Source: Gentiana macrophylla
Taxonomy: Eukaryota > Streptophyta > Magnoliopsida > Gentianales > Gentianaceae
Length of the DNA stretch: 64,000 nucleotides
NCBI GenBank assembly: GCA_026214975.1
Contig: JAOBSW010001065.1
Location: 1 to 64,000, forward strand
Reading direction: 5' to 3'
Position numbers and translations under genes: made by a program. Within the stretch, counting starts at the first letter, position 1. Every line of letters starts with the position of its first letter. The notes beneath the pieces are model-generated. The model saw only the letters and a program-made list of their open reading frames with translations. It was not told the DNA's origin and ran no database searches. Shown piece by piece: positions 44,871 to 56,156 of this stretch.

Positions 44871-46878
44871 CTTAGCCTTTGCTCGTCCTCGAGTAAGTTA
44901 GGCGCTCTAAAACAGACCATGGGATCAACTTTACGACACATGCATAGCGCTCACGACATTAAGGAAAAAGTAGAGTAAACACTGAACTCACACCACTTGA
45001 CCCTATCATACCACGAAAACGAAGTGTGTGTGTGATATAGACCGAGAACTACACTCAAAATGATCACCGGCTTTGAATACCGGCCAAATGACTACACACA
45101 ACTCATACCGGGCTAGAATCTCCACTAATCGAGACAACCGAGGCTAAATATGGTCAAGTAGGACTTGAAGGGTTATAATGTCAAGCTCGGGACGGGGTTA
45201 ATCGAAAGGAAATTTTGGGACTGGAGAAAGATAAAAACACGAGTGAACCAAATCATTTCATGTATTATTGCTTTGAAAACATACCAAACCACACCAAAAT
45301 TCTTTCAATTCTTTCTGTACTCATTTATAGACAACCACAACCTTAACATCATACTCTTATGTATTCAAAACATCCTCCTTTGACTCCTTCTTTTTCAACT
45401 TTATTCAAACTTCTTCTCTTTTTTTTTCATTCTTTTTCATTGCTTTTCATTTTTTTTCTTTTTTTTTTCTTCTTTCTTTTTTTTTCTCAACTTTATATTT
45501 TTTCTCGAACCAACAAGCCTCACAATAGATTCCTCGAGCCCCTCCCCTTCATTATATTAGCTCGTACCAACCAACTCCTCTCAAAACATGCACCATCTCC
45601 CACCCCACACTTGCTTCAGCAAGTGTGTCTAAAGTAACAATTAAGTCCACTCGTAGGGTGATCAAAAGGAACGTGACCAATAATAAAGCTCAGGGTTAGG
45701 GATAATATAGGCTACGTAACCAAACGGCTCATTTCGGATGGTGGTCAGACCGTCCTATCAAGACGTAGAGGGGTTACGAGGGTATAATGTTGGAATTTCG
45801 GGTTATTTGGCTCTGGCTAGGTCAAAGAAGCGCCATAACTCTCATCCCGTATCCGGCCTAGGTTAACCTTTCTATTTCGCCTCGAAACTAGTGCTACAAG
45901 TGCGTATAGCAACTAGACTAAGTGCAACCAAGGTCTACGTGCGATAAAAAAAGGGTTCGTATCGTGACAAAATAAAATCACCCGGAATACATTACTCGTT
46001 TACTAAGACATCTACCAAATCTATCGTGAGAAACATGCATATAACGCGGTGTCAAATCATGAAATTTTTTAAAATTTTAAGCCACGAACTGACTCGAAAA
46101 TGGACATTAACTAAGCATATTACAATTAATGGCATATTTATCAATCAAAACAATAAAGCTAAGCCGTATCCACCCCTCACTTTGAATGAAGCACTGTCCT
46201 CAGTGTGTGAATGAGATAGAAAAAGGAGACTTAGCTTCAGACCTGGCAGAAAGGCGATATCGAATCCCGTAACAGCCGTGAGAAAACACGACCCCAATCC
46301 CTATACCAAACAAAAACAACCACAGCAAAGCATGCACGGGACATGGTCCACGTGCCAAAACATGCAATAGGGATATGAAGTATAAAACGTAGAAGGCCTT
46401 GTCACGTCAGAAAACTCGATTGGCAATATATGTTGCACATCACATAATAGCTTTAGATGGAAAAATCACCCATATGGGTAAAGCACTGAACATCTAAGCA
46501 TCAAATATAAGGCCAAAGAGGCACACTCATCATAGAAAACATCACACTTGCATACATATCATAGTCAAGGCATAAATTGATATAAGAGCACATAGGCGGA
46601 TATTCCTAGATTCCTTTCAATTCCACACAGTTTTATTAAGGTGGGGTTGCCTCCCCCCAAGCGCCTTTGTTTAACGTATTTGGCTCGACCGGGTGACGCT
46701 GAACAAACTCAATCCAAAACAACCTCAAATAACTTGCCAAATAAGCACATAGCATGTCAACCAAATTCAGCATTCATGAGTTTAAACAAGCTTGTGGATA
46801 TCCCAAGGGCCATCATAAAAATAGTCGAGCTAGTGAGCGGCTTACCTCATGCCACTTGTGCTGCTTTCTCTTGCCATC
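44871..46878 (-). other. 3' untranslated region of gag-protease Athila element
   Basis: No gene. Contains a long polypyrimidine tract on the + strand (about 45372-45490) and the G-rich motif GCGCTTGGGGGGAGGC (minus, about 46649-46664), a motif commonly found after pol in Athila/Tat elements, here only about 215 bp after the protease. Confidence 0.7.
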
Positions 46879-47535
46879 TCACACAATCTCTTTCCTCTCC
46901 GGCTTTGGCAATGGCTTCCTCTTAGACTTCTTGTAATCAGGTGTTTCATCAATCCGCACTTTTCCCAGCTTGGGGAGCACCGGTGCAACGGGCGATCCCG
47001 ATTTATTCTGTGCCTTGATCTTGCCTCGATCGACGACATCTCGTAAACGCACCGCATCTCCTTTTGACAATCTTTTTTCTTCCTGCACGTCAGTACGCAT
47101 CACACCACAAGAAAACAAAGATTCTGTATATAAGCATTCATCATTTATAGCATTTGGACCTCTATCCTTGTAAACATTTAAGCGCTCTATCTCGCCCCCA
47201 ACTCCAAACGAAATATATCCACTCTTTACTCCTATTTGAGCATCACTAGTGGTCAAAAAGGGACGACCTAATAGGACAGAGGTCCTAGAGTCCATCTCCA
47301 TGTCAAGAATCACAAAATCCATAGGAAACACGAACTTGCCTACCTGAACTAGAACATCTTCAGCTACCCCGAACGGTTTCCTCACCGACATATCAGCCAT
47401 TTGTAAGGTCATTCCCGTAGGCTCTAAATCACCTAACCCTAATTTTTTATATAAAGTCTTAGGAATCAAGCTCATAGAAGCTCCAAAATCACATAAAACA
47501 TTTTCAATTACAGTATTGCCTGTGGTGATAGGAAT
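46879..47535 (-). pseudogene. Athila aspartic protease
   Basis: Processes the gag polyprotein. The longest frame (47475 down to 46879) starts MSLIPKTLYKKLGL; upstream in continuous sense the 'VLCDFGASMSLIP' region (about 47510-47470) supplies the catalytic block, where Phe occupies the position usually Leu. Later blocks are VLVQVGKFVFPMDFVILDM and VLLGRPFLTTSDAQIGV. The C-terminal tail ends KRKPLPKPERKEIV and a stop. No RT follows. Confidence 0.82.
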
Positions 47536-47597
47536 GGTGAAACCTCCTCAATCTCTCATCTTAGGGGAATTTTGTCATATAAGCTCTTTGAACACTC

Positions 47598-48113
47598 CTA
47601 CCTCAGCTTAACTACCTTACCCATTTTCTCTCTACTTGCCAACATCCCTTTCAAACACTTAAAATACTCAGGCACACTAGCAACTGCCTCTAATAGTGGG
47701 ACATTGATCTCTACCTTCCTAAGAATGTCGAGGAACCTATGCTGATTTTCAGTAAGAACTAGCTTCTTAAGGCCTTTAGGTGGGTAAGGCAACGTATTCT
47801 CATCAAAATCAGGAGGGGGAGGGGGCATAAAATCATGTTTACCTCGAGCTTTTGGCCTTGGAGGCCCAGATGTAGCTTCTTGTCTTCTTGCTGGCTTGCT
47901 CGGTTTCTCCTCTTTTATATCCAAAACTATGAAATCCCGCTTCTCCATTGCTTCAGCTCCCTTGGGTTGAGCTGCTTGCTCTCTCTCAGCTTCTAGTGAC
48001 CTCTCTTTCCTAGGAATCGCGAGATCTTTCTTGACAGCAGCTAACTCTCTTCTCATAGCTTCCAACTCAATTTCCATTATCTCTCTCTCACGCCTTAGTT
48101 TCATCCATTTCAT
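47598..48113 (-). pseudogene. Athila gag-protease linker
   Basis: 172 codons: a coiled-coil rich in Arg and Glu at the N-terminus, a Pro-rich segment (MPPPPPDFDENTLPYPP), then ENQHRFLDILRKVEINVPLL..VPEYFKCLKGML, the conserved block just before protease in Athila (compare 59640-59780). The start is a frameshift border. Confidence 0.78.
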
Positions 48114-48218
48114 CCAAATATTTCTCTGCTTCGACCCTCTCTTTGGTGGTCCACTCCCAATTCTCTACCACTTCTAGTGAATATTGCATTCACTTGTCTC
48201 GGTTCTACTCAAGATCAC

Positions 48219-49332
48219 TCAAATTCTTCTTCGGTGTGTTTGTGATTTGCCCAACTTGGGTTTCCAAATTCGAATGGCGGAGTGCGTGGCCACTTTTTGC
48301 TCAACCGCATTTTTATTCAATTCGAGATCTGATCCTATCCAATCTTTCCAGATTATCTCGGCGGACGTCTTTCGAGCACCGTAATTGTTCAATTGTTGAG
48401 TGTTCTCGATTGTTCGTGAAGGCGAGCATTCGGATGCCGATATGTGCCAGGATTCTGCTTTCGAGTGGGTGATTTGCTTGCTGATTACCCTGCTGTCCCT
48501 GATTCTGATTCCAGCCTTGACTATGCCCCCAATTATGATTCTGTAGTTGCTGTTGGCCCTGTGATTGAGATTGCTGATTCTGATTATTCTCATAGCTACC
48601 TTGGTTCTTATCTGGTATGAATTCTGATTCTGGGGATTCTGGTTCCAAGATTGGTTATTTGGGCTTTGGTTCTGCATGAACCCTTGGTTCTGATTGTTAT
48701 TGTTTCGATTCCAATTCTGTCCATGTTGGTTCTGATTCCAGTTACCCCCATTACCTTGTCCAATATAGCTCACATTGTACTGTTGCTGCTCTTCCATGCC
48801 ATACTCGCACTGCTGGTTATCAAATTTCGAATTCCACTGTTGTTGGACAAAATCTTGTTGATTATTCTTTACATGTCCCATTGCGAACACATTCTGTTGC
48901 TGTTCTGGAGGCAACTGTTGTGGGTAAGTGGACTTCTTTAGTGAAGTACATTGCAAAGCGGAATGGCCACCCCCACACATTTGGCATTGTAATGCCGCCT
49001 TTCTCTCTGCCTCCATCCTCTCCATTATTAGTGACATCGCTTGCATCTTCTCGTGCAATGCTTGCTCTCTATCCAAATCGTCTTTCAATGACTTTATAGT
49101 TTCCTAAGGCGCTTTCTTGTTCTTTCTTGTAGAGCCCCACTGCCCTTCTCCATCTGACGCATTCTCTCTCTGTCTCATAGCTTGTTCTCGCGGCAAATTC
49201 ATAATATCTCCGCCGTTTGCGGCATTCAGCTTGTTCTGATCCATTGGCTCTAAGGCCCTGAATAATATAATAACCTGTTCCACCGTAGAAAAACTGTGTG
49301 GAGGGCATCTCTTCAGTAGACCCATGAATCAC
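48219..49332 (-). pseudogene. Athila gag C-terminal region with zinc knuckle
   Basis: Main frame 49088 down to 48219, with a short zinc knuckle (C-x2-C-x3-H-x4-C in CQMCGGGHSALQC) followed by a long Asn/Gln-rich tail (NQNQHGQNWNRNNNNQNQGF). A frameshift near 48560 moves the tail to frame 48648-48313. The segment upstream (49332-49069) carries STQFFYGGTGYYIIQGL, from the end of the gag core, again shifted. Confidence 0.78.
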
Positions 49333-50423
49333 TCATAAGTCTCTTTTTAGGTCTCTCCCTCGAGACCGTCAAACAAAGAGATTTCTTCCTTCAGATCCAG
49401 AATCTTCGCCGGAGGAAAATACTTCTTCAGAAACACTCACGTTACATCTGCTCAAGTATGTAGTGAATCATTGGGTAATGAATCAAACCAATCCTTTGTG
49501 GCTCCTCTCAATGCAAACGGAAAAACAATTAGCTTTACCGCCTCGTCACTCACCCCGTTATATTTCATCGTTTCACAAATTTGGAGAAAATGATCAAGAA
49601 AGCTATTTGGGTTCTCAGTTGATTTCCCGTGGAATAGAGCATGTTCCCCCAACATGTTCAGAATATTTTGCTTGATGTCCATGTTGTTTGCATTAATTGG
49701 GGGCACTCTAATTGGATTGTGCCCTAAAACCTCTTGTGGGGTGGTAACATAGTCTCGACAGACTCTTGGTCTCTGTACCTGCTGAGCCATCTATGGCTGA
49801 TAATTCTGCTATTGTTGCTGCTGATAAAACTGTTGCCCATGAGGTTGCTGAGGATACGGGTTTTGGAACCTCTGTTGATTCTCCTCTTCCCTTAGCATTT
49901 GTGGTACTCTTTCAACTGTAGATTGGTCATACTGCCCGAACTGCTGAGTGTTCTGTTGTTGCAACGGCGGCTGCTGAGTACGCTCAGTGTTCCTGTTCTG
50001 TTTACCCCAAGTCGTCTATCACCGATTCTAGCTTGCCCAAACTGGCCCACCTCGGTTACTATCAATTCCGGTTCTCTGAGTGTATTGAGGGTCGAACGTT
50101 TTCTAGAGTCTCAACCCATCATTCTCCAATTGTTCTATACGTTCATGGATTGGGGTCAATTGTAAAGTTGTATCTCTGAGGTTGGATGTACTGCCCGGTG
50201 CATTGTGCTCGATTAGGGGCTCCTTGCCATCTCTATGATTCGGTGAATCCTCTATTCTCTCTGAGGATTCTGAAAATGAACTTTCTACTACCCCTTCTTC
50301 CTCAAACAAAGGGTTCGGACTGGCAATCAGAGGTTCTCCTCGTCGTTGACTATTTCTATGACGCGCAAAAGCTTCATTTTCTTCAATTGGCTCGATGAGT
50401 GGTTCTTTGGAGCTTCGGGTCAT
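49333..50423 (-). pseudogene. Athila gag N-terminal region and core
   Basis: The start is Met at 50423 (MTRSSKEPLIEPIEENEAFA), 89 nt from the PBS, open to 50103. The core continues at 49790-49452 with ALFHGKSTENPNSFLDHFLQ and VFPFALRGATKDWFDSLP, the diagnostic Athila capsid block. Stops and frameshifts separate the pieces, including a Gln-rich stretch near 49800-49900. Confidence 0.82.
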
Positions 50424-50511
50424 TCACTGAAAAACAAGAAACAACAAGAAAACAAAATAAAAACGACCTAAGCCCAAGATTTCGGTCAACTTACAAGATA
50501 TTAAACGTTAC

Positions 50512-50529
50512 TCCCCGGCAACGGCACCA
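50512..50529 (-). other. Primer-binding site, tRNA-Asp type
   Basis: Minus strand TGGTGCCGTTGCCGGGGA, one transition away from TGGCGCCGTTGCCGGGGA. Confidence 0.88.
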
Positions 50530-50536
50530 AAATTCT

Positions 50537-52334
50537 TGATAGAAAAATAACTAACCGCTAACTTTGACCGACAGAGTATCGGGCCAACGGTAGTATAGTG
50601 TTGTCAATGTTGAATCCACGGGGAGTAATGTTCAAGTACCAAAGTCGACTTAGAACTTAGTTCATGTCAAAATAGTGGGGGAAAGGTATTGTTCTACTAC
50701 AAAAGTAAAGATTGTACTACTGAGTTTACTTCTAGATATTAGCGGGTATAGTCGAACTATGATCACACGAGCTACTTTTACCCCTAATGAAGGACTTAAT
50801 AGGGAGCGTTTCTTAACCGACCTACCTGTCCAATGTAGTTTAACGACATCCATGGGTGCCAACTCCTAATTCTAGCGATTAGACTGAAAAACTCGATCTA
50901 ACCACCCTATGTGAAGTTAATTAATTCTCCCTTTAGAAAACCGATTAACCTAACGTGATTAAGCTCTATAGTTGCTCGAACAAAGATGACAAACCTCTGT
51001 ATTGGGTTCGGACCTAACAACTAGGCCGAATCTACGCAACGATCCTAAAACCCCTTAGGACGTGGATCTGCGCAACGATCCTAAAACATCTATAAGTTTG
51101 ATGTGTGTGACAGTGAACTAGGTGATCAATCTAATTCAAAGGCGTTAAAACAAGTTTTGGGGACGTGGATTAATCGTTTAAACAATAATATTTCGTGACT
51201 ACACAACTCCCTATCTCATCCCCTTAGGGTTTTCGCCACTTTCACATAATTCGACTACACATGAATTTAGCTACTCATAATTATGCTAATAAACAAAATA
51301 AGAATTGAAATCATGCTAGAAATAATAAAAGAGAAAGTATTCATTACCATAAAGCGAGGAGAAATCGATCTGAAAAGTGTGACAAAATAATCCACCAAAA
51401 GAACAATCTTTGGAACTTGAAACGTAAAACTAAGCTATAGAAAGTGTTTAGAATCAAAGGATGTTATCTAAGGAATCAAGGGATCAAATGGTGTTTAATC
51501 TATGCTAAAGTCGTCCCTAAATCGCCTATGAAAAGTCTAAAGTCGGCAAAACACATGAGTAGGGGCTGAATGAGTTGCGTATATATAGATTAGGTCGAAA
51601 TCTGCTGTTGTCGGTCCCGGACGCCTGTCTGGTCCATGTCAGACGCCCGTCCGCCTTGAAAATATGAAGATATTAGGGCTTCGTCTTCTTTAGACAGGCA
51701 TTCACATTCCTCTGGACGCCCATGTGGTAACTTATGACTTGAGGCTTTTCTACCTCTAGACGCTCGTCTGTAAACCTGGACGTCCGTCTGTGTTAAATGA
51801 GCTTCATTAATCGGGCTGAGCCTACCCAAACGCCCGTCTGGGGGTCTTTTGGACACCCGTCCAGCCAAAAACATAACTTTCTAAATTAGTGTCAATGCTG
51901 TGGATGCCCGTTTGGAATGAGCAAACGCCCGTCTGATGTGGCCTTCCCTCAGATGCCCGTCTGAGGTATATCAAACGCCCGTCTGGCTTGTCCTCATCCC
52001 AAACTTGGCTTTTCATCACTTTTTATACTACATTCGGGCCACGATCACGTCTCATAGTCCAAAACATCGCCTTTCGGGTCCTCGAGTCACCTAAGTCCTG
52101 CAATAACATAGACAAACAAACACCACGCATAATTCCGCAAGACAAAAGCGCTCGAAAAAGAGTGAAATATCGCTAAAAAGGCGGAGTTTACTATCGATAT
52201 GACAGTTTAACTCCCCATGTATATCATTCTCGATATTACTCTCGAAACGGTCTATATCTACCCAAAACATGCCAATAAGGTGATAAACGGGGGTTAAACT
52301 GCACAGCAAAGTACAGTAAAGTTGACTCACATTA
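50537..52334 (-). repeat. 5' LTR of gag-protease Athila element
   Basis: Partner of 43068-44859, with a TATA box (minus) at 51579-51588 and the same paired boxes from 51620 to about 51988. A roughly 30-bp stretch around 51060-51085 appears to be locally duplicated. Confidence 0.92.
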
Positions 52335-52523
52335 GAGACGTCGAGGATTACACCACCTTGAACTTCCATAAACAAATTCTTGCACTTTACTTTTTGGCAT
52401 TTACTTTACACAACTTTGCTGAATCAATCACTTTGTACACTGCAGATTTCATCAAACTCAGCACATCAGTTTTAAAGAACAACAAACTTAAAGTCGTAAA
52501 TTTATCCGATGCATAATAAATCA
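52335..52523 (+). repeat. SIRE-type LTR, second copy, part 3
   Basis: Continues 43067 after the Athila element; TTACACCACCTTGAACTTCC (52350-52369) matches the reverse complement of 53751-53770 with few changes. It breaks off before its expected end. Confidence 0.68.
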
Positions 52524-52834
52524 ATTGAGAGACGTTGGTCCCATAAAAGGGTGAGGATATAGTTAGAGTGGGGGTGAATGACTATATTAGGAGTTCAAAA
52601 ACATTTCTTTGAAAAGCTTTTGTGCAGCGGAATTGAAACCCTTCTAAATGTATTTTCAAAATAGATTATGACACACACAATCAAGAAAATATATCAACTA
52701 AAAGTAAATGCAGAATGTAAAGTGTTTTAAGTAAGTGAACACAATTTTTATAGTGGTTCAGGGTGGTGCAATCCCGTAATCCACTATTTTCATGTGAAGA
52801 TTGAAGGAATTCACTATTATTTTCACCCTTTGTA
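52524..52834 (-). repeat. SIRE-type LTR fragment
   Basis: Starts CGTTGGTCCC and contains GGGGGTGAATGACTATAT and GTGGTTCAGGGTGGTGCAAT, aligning with the start of the solo LTR at 24429. It is truncated at the Tat fragment. Confidence 0.7.
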
Positions 52835-53361
52835 ATCCACTCTACAAAGGGTGGACTTCTTTGATACTTTTTGAAGGAGGAATAGTCTTCAATGCATCTA
52901 TCTTATCAAGGTTTGCTTTAATTTCTTCATTTGAGATCATATATCCCAGGAACTTGCCCGATCTAATTCCGAACGTGCATTTCTTGGGGTTGAGCTTCAT
53001 CTGAATTTTCCTGAGTACTCCAAAAACTTATTCAACATCCATTAAATACTGATCAAGAGATCTGCTCTTGGTTAGGAAATCAATCACATATACCTCCATA
53101 CATCGGCCGATCTTGCCATTTGAAAATCTTGTTCACCGCTTTGATAAGTTTCTCGACATTCTTTAGGCCAAAGGGCATGGTCACGCAACAAAACGTTCCA
53201 AATTTTCGTTAGGATTGAAGTATTCTCTGTGTTTTTAGTGGTCTATAGAGATTTGGTGATAACCCTTATATGCATCTATAAAAGTGAAGACTTCAAAATT
53301 CACTTTGTGGAATCTATGAGCCTATCAATTTTTGGCATGGCATAACAATCCTTAGGACATG
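52835..53361 (-). pseudogene. Tat-type Ty3/gypsy RT fragment
   Basis: Minus-strand frames give, in RT order: DCYAMPKIDRLIDS (from about 53350), FTFIDAYKGYHQI, then after a shift PCPLA.RMS in place of MPFGLKN, VEKLIKAVNKIFKW, a damaged catalytic region, and finally GYMISNEEIKA-like residues near 52950. The wording is that of Tat (Ogre/Retand-like) RTs. The catalytic DD is not readable. It is cut on the right by the SIRE LTR at 53362. Confidence 0.72.
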
Positions 53362-55083
53362 TGTTGGTCCCTTGGAAAGGCTAACACAAGTTTAGAGGGG
53401 GGGTGAATAAACTTGTCACCAAAAACTTTCCCAAAACCGAAAGTACCCAGAATCGAAGTTTCTACTAAACTCAAATCGAATCGACAAAGCGATGCTCAAT
53501 TCAGTTTTGTTCCTATCCTTTAACCTTGCATAGGTGTTAGCTAATTCAGTTTAGCTGATGCTAGAACTGAACTAACTTGCAGCGGATAAGATTAAGCCTT
53601 TCGTGCAATAGATGTGTCAATAAAGATCTAATGCTGACTCGATTAATCGATGTTTCTTTGAGTGAGTGATAACATGAAAAAACAATAATAAAACCAATCA
53701 CATCGCAAATATAAATGCGTAAAGTAAATCAACACAGAGTTTGTTTATGGAAGTTCCGGGTGGTGTAATCCCGTACGTCTCCCCTTCTCCTGTGGTGTAG
53801 GAGGTATCACTAGAATCTTGAGATATCTCATTACAAAATCCTAGCCCAATGATGAGTCCTTCATAACACCCTAATTTCACTTTGTCTACACATAATGAAA
53901 AAGGTAAGATTGCTCCCTTCACTCTGCACACTAATCCTTCGGAGGTGGAATGACTCCTTCACCAGCTCACCACACAAACACAGTCCGTAGACTGCACCAA
54001 CAGCTGTGGCAACTGAGTTGCAACCGTATGAGGAAAGGTGGAGTTGCTCTCCTCAAACTATGCACATCCAACCCTTTTTTTTACACAAAGGTTATGTTTT
54101 GAATTAATCAAGAGATTAATTCAGTGAGCTGTCTGCTTCTTCTAGATATGGCGTTGTAGCTCCAAGATGCCTTCTTCCCCCTTAATGGGTTATTGAATAT
54201 TTCTTTATAATCTTCAAGGCAATTTTGTTGGCTTTCCCTTTTTCTAGATATGAATTCTTATTTTCTGGATCTGGATATTTAGATATATGCTTTTTAACCC
54301 TTGTCCTAGATCTCCTTTTTTCATGCACTTCCTTTTGAGTATTTATAGGGGCAATGTAACGGTTAGATAAATTTTATGGCCGTTGCATTTGTTGTTTAGC
54401 CAACGTTTATATGTACGGCCTTTTATCGTTTTGTTATTTCAAATTAAACAAGGCCTTAACTCAGTTTTCTACTCTTCTTCAAAACTGAGTACCTTATATA
54501 CATGACATCTGACTTTAATTGACTAAGTCAGGGTACACCATTCAGTTTCTTCTTTTCCTGGTAACTGATAATCTTTGTCCTTAAGATTATTCAGCTTTAT
54601 ATGATCTATAGTTAAGTTTCAGGTCACCACAGATTTGCCTGAATCCTATCATATAGTCACGACTTAATCAACTTCTAACTGATTTTTCCACCTCAGTTCT
54701 TCAGTCTTCAATAACTGAGTCTATGTCCCTCAGTTCTTCAGTCTTCTTAGAGAAGTCAACTGAGTCTGTGTCCCTTAGCTAACTTATCTTCTTCAGTTTT
54801 CTCATAACTGAGTCTGATCCCTCAGTTCTTCATATGTATACTCAGTTAGCTTGCTGTGACTCAGCTGTCCTCCTAGTTCCTATCTATTACAATGCTTGTC
54901 TGAAACAACCTATTCAAAGTTCATACTCTAGATAGAACTTATACATTTTTCTCTAGACTATATCTTGCTTCTTCTTTCATTATGCACTATAACAGTTAGT
55001 TATAAATTCATCATCATGGGTTGTAAGTGGTCTCACTAAGTACGTGACAAATCATCATCAAAACACAAATATTATTTCCAACA
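53362..55083 (-). repeat. 3' LTR of a SIRE-type Ty1/copia element
   Basis: + strand TGTTGGTCCCTTGG to TTTCCAACA, 1722 bp. Next to it at 55084-55097 is the minus-strand purine tract TCAAAAAGGGGGAAAT, the typical SIRE tract, which shows orientation. The flanking target site is ACATG (53357-53361); its partner lies beyond the window. Confidence 0.85.
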
Positions 55084-55581
55084 ATTTCCCCCTTTTTGAT
55101 GATGTATCATAACCCTCCCTAAAAGCAATAATAAGAGAATAATGCAAGAAATCATAACAAACTAAAACAAACTAAAACACCTGAGTTCATCACAAAACAA
55201 ACTGAGTTACTGGATTCATTACAATTTTTCTTTTTCCAAAACCAACATCTTTTCACCAAGAAAAATACTTCTTTTTGTTTCTAGGAGCCTTCTTGTCCTT
55301 CCTTCTTCTCTTGATTCATTATCTCTGGGCTTGATATCCAGGTATTCATTGATCAACCGATTTGCTTCTTCGTTATCTTGGTTCTTGAGTTTTATCAAAA
55401 TCTCTTTAATCTCTTCATCCATTATCTCCTCTTCTTCTTTTGATATCAAGTTATGTCTTTCTCTTTCAACTTTTCCCTCTGGTTTCATTTCAGCTTCCCC
55501 CTCAGTCTTTGCTTCTTTATCTCCAACTCCTTTTAATTCGATTTGCAATCTAGCACAAATTGCAATCTTCTTTCTGATGTT
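55084..55581 (-). mobile_element. SIRE internal fragment
   Basis: Internal sequence preceding the 3' LTR in sense orientation, with the CATCATCAAAAAGGGGG purine tract. A 109-codon frame (55548-55219, minus) is almost entirely Glu, Lys and Arg and would form a coiled coil. In SIRE elements the region between pol and the 3' LTR can hold an extra gene, but similarity to it is not shown. It is cut by the Athila LTR at 55582. Confidence 0.65.
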
Positions 55582-56039
55582 TGTTAACGGTGATTTTTTA
55601 CGATATATATGATATTATTCCGTAGCGATTTCTTTCGTATTTTAGTAATTTTTATAGAAAATTTCATGTTAAATGGATTTATTGAAAGAATGACGTTTGA
55701 AGATGTCTAAGTGCAAAATCGAGCTTATTACGTGTTTTTATCGATGATTTTTCCATCAATATATATGGTTCTACATTTTTCATGTTTCTATCACCTTGTA
55801 GGTACATTTATATGGCATGGAAGGAGTTAAAACGATGTTTAACTGAAGATTAAATGCATGGGACGGGCATCTTGTCCAGCTCGGCTCGACTCGAAGAAAT
55901 TTACTTAAAGTGAACGAGCGTCCACCCTACCAGACGTGCGTCCAGAAGATCAGAAAAGATAGACTTGGAATTATCTTTATTTTTATTTATTAGGGTTTAG
56001 ACTTGCTAATAATAAAACCCTACGTCGACAAAACAAGTT

Positions 56040-56047
56040 ATAAAAGG
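56040..56047 (+). promoter_or_regulatory. LTR TATA box
   Basis: TATAAAAG, with the expected transcript start near 56070. It lies between the GACG pair (upstream) and the TCGGTCGACCGA pair (downstream). Confidence 0.6.
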
Positions 56048-56122
56048 AGAGGCATCAGCAGAAAACGAAGGACAATTCATCCTGGAGAAAAGCTGCAGCA
56101 CAGAAACCGAGAAGAGGCACTC

Positions 56123-56156
56123 TCGGTCGACCGAGTGCTCCTGCTCGGTCTACCGA
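56123..56156. repeat. Paired palindromes in the transcribed part of the LTR
   Basis: TCGGTCGACCGA (56123-56134) and TCGGTCTACCGA (56145-56156), 22 bp start to start. The spacer GTGCTCCTGC is unlike those at 33651 and 37807. Confidence 0.9.

Larger units (their letters stand above)
43068..52334 (-). mobile_element. Athila element reduced to gag and protease (TR-GAG-like)
   Basis: LTRs 43068-44859 (1792 bp) and 50537-52334 (1798 bp), with duplications GAGAC at 43063-43067 and 52335-52339. The PBS is tRNA-Asp type at 50512-50529; the purine tract is at 44860-44870, both minus strand. The interior runs gag, then protease, then a 3' untranslated region starting within about 25 bases of the protease stop. 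RT, RNase H and integrase are absent altogether. Such gag-bearing non-autonomous elements depend on relatives for pol. The outer end of the right LTR reads TTA in place of TCA. Confidence 0.92.

Noticed and set aside
45359..45637. 92-codon Phe/Leu-rich + strand frame
   Set aside because: Produced by the polypyrimidine tract in the Athila 3' untranslated region.
48651..48941. 96-codon hydrophobic + strand frame
   Set aside because: Antisense of the Asn/Gln-rich gag tail; low-complexity shadow.
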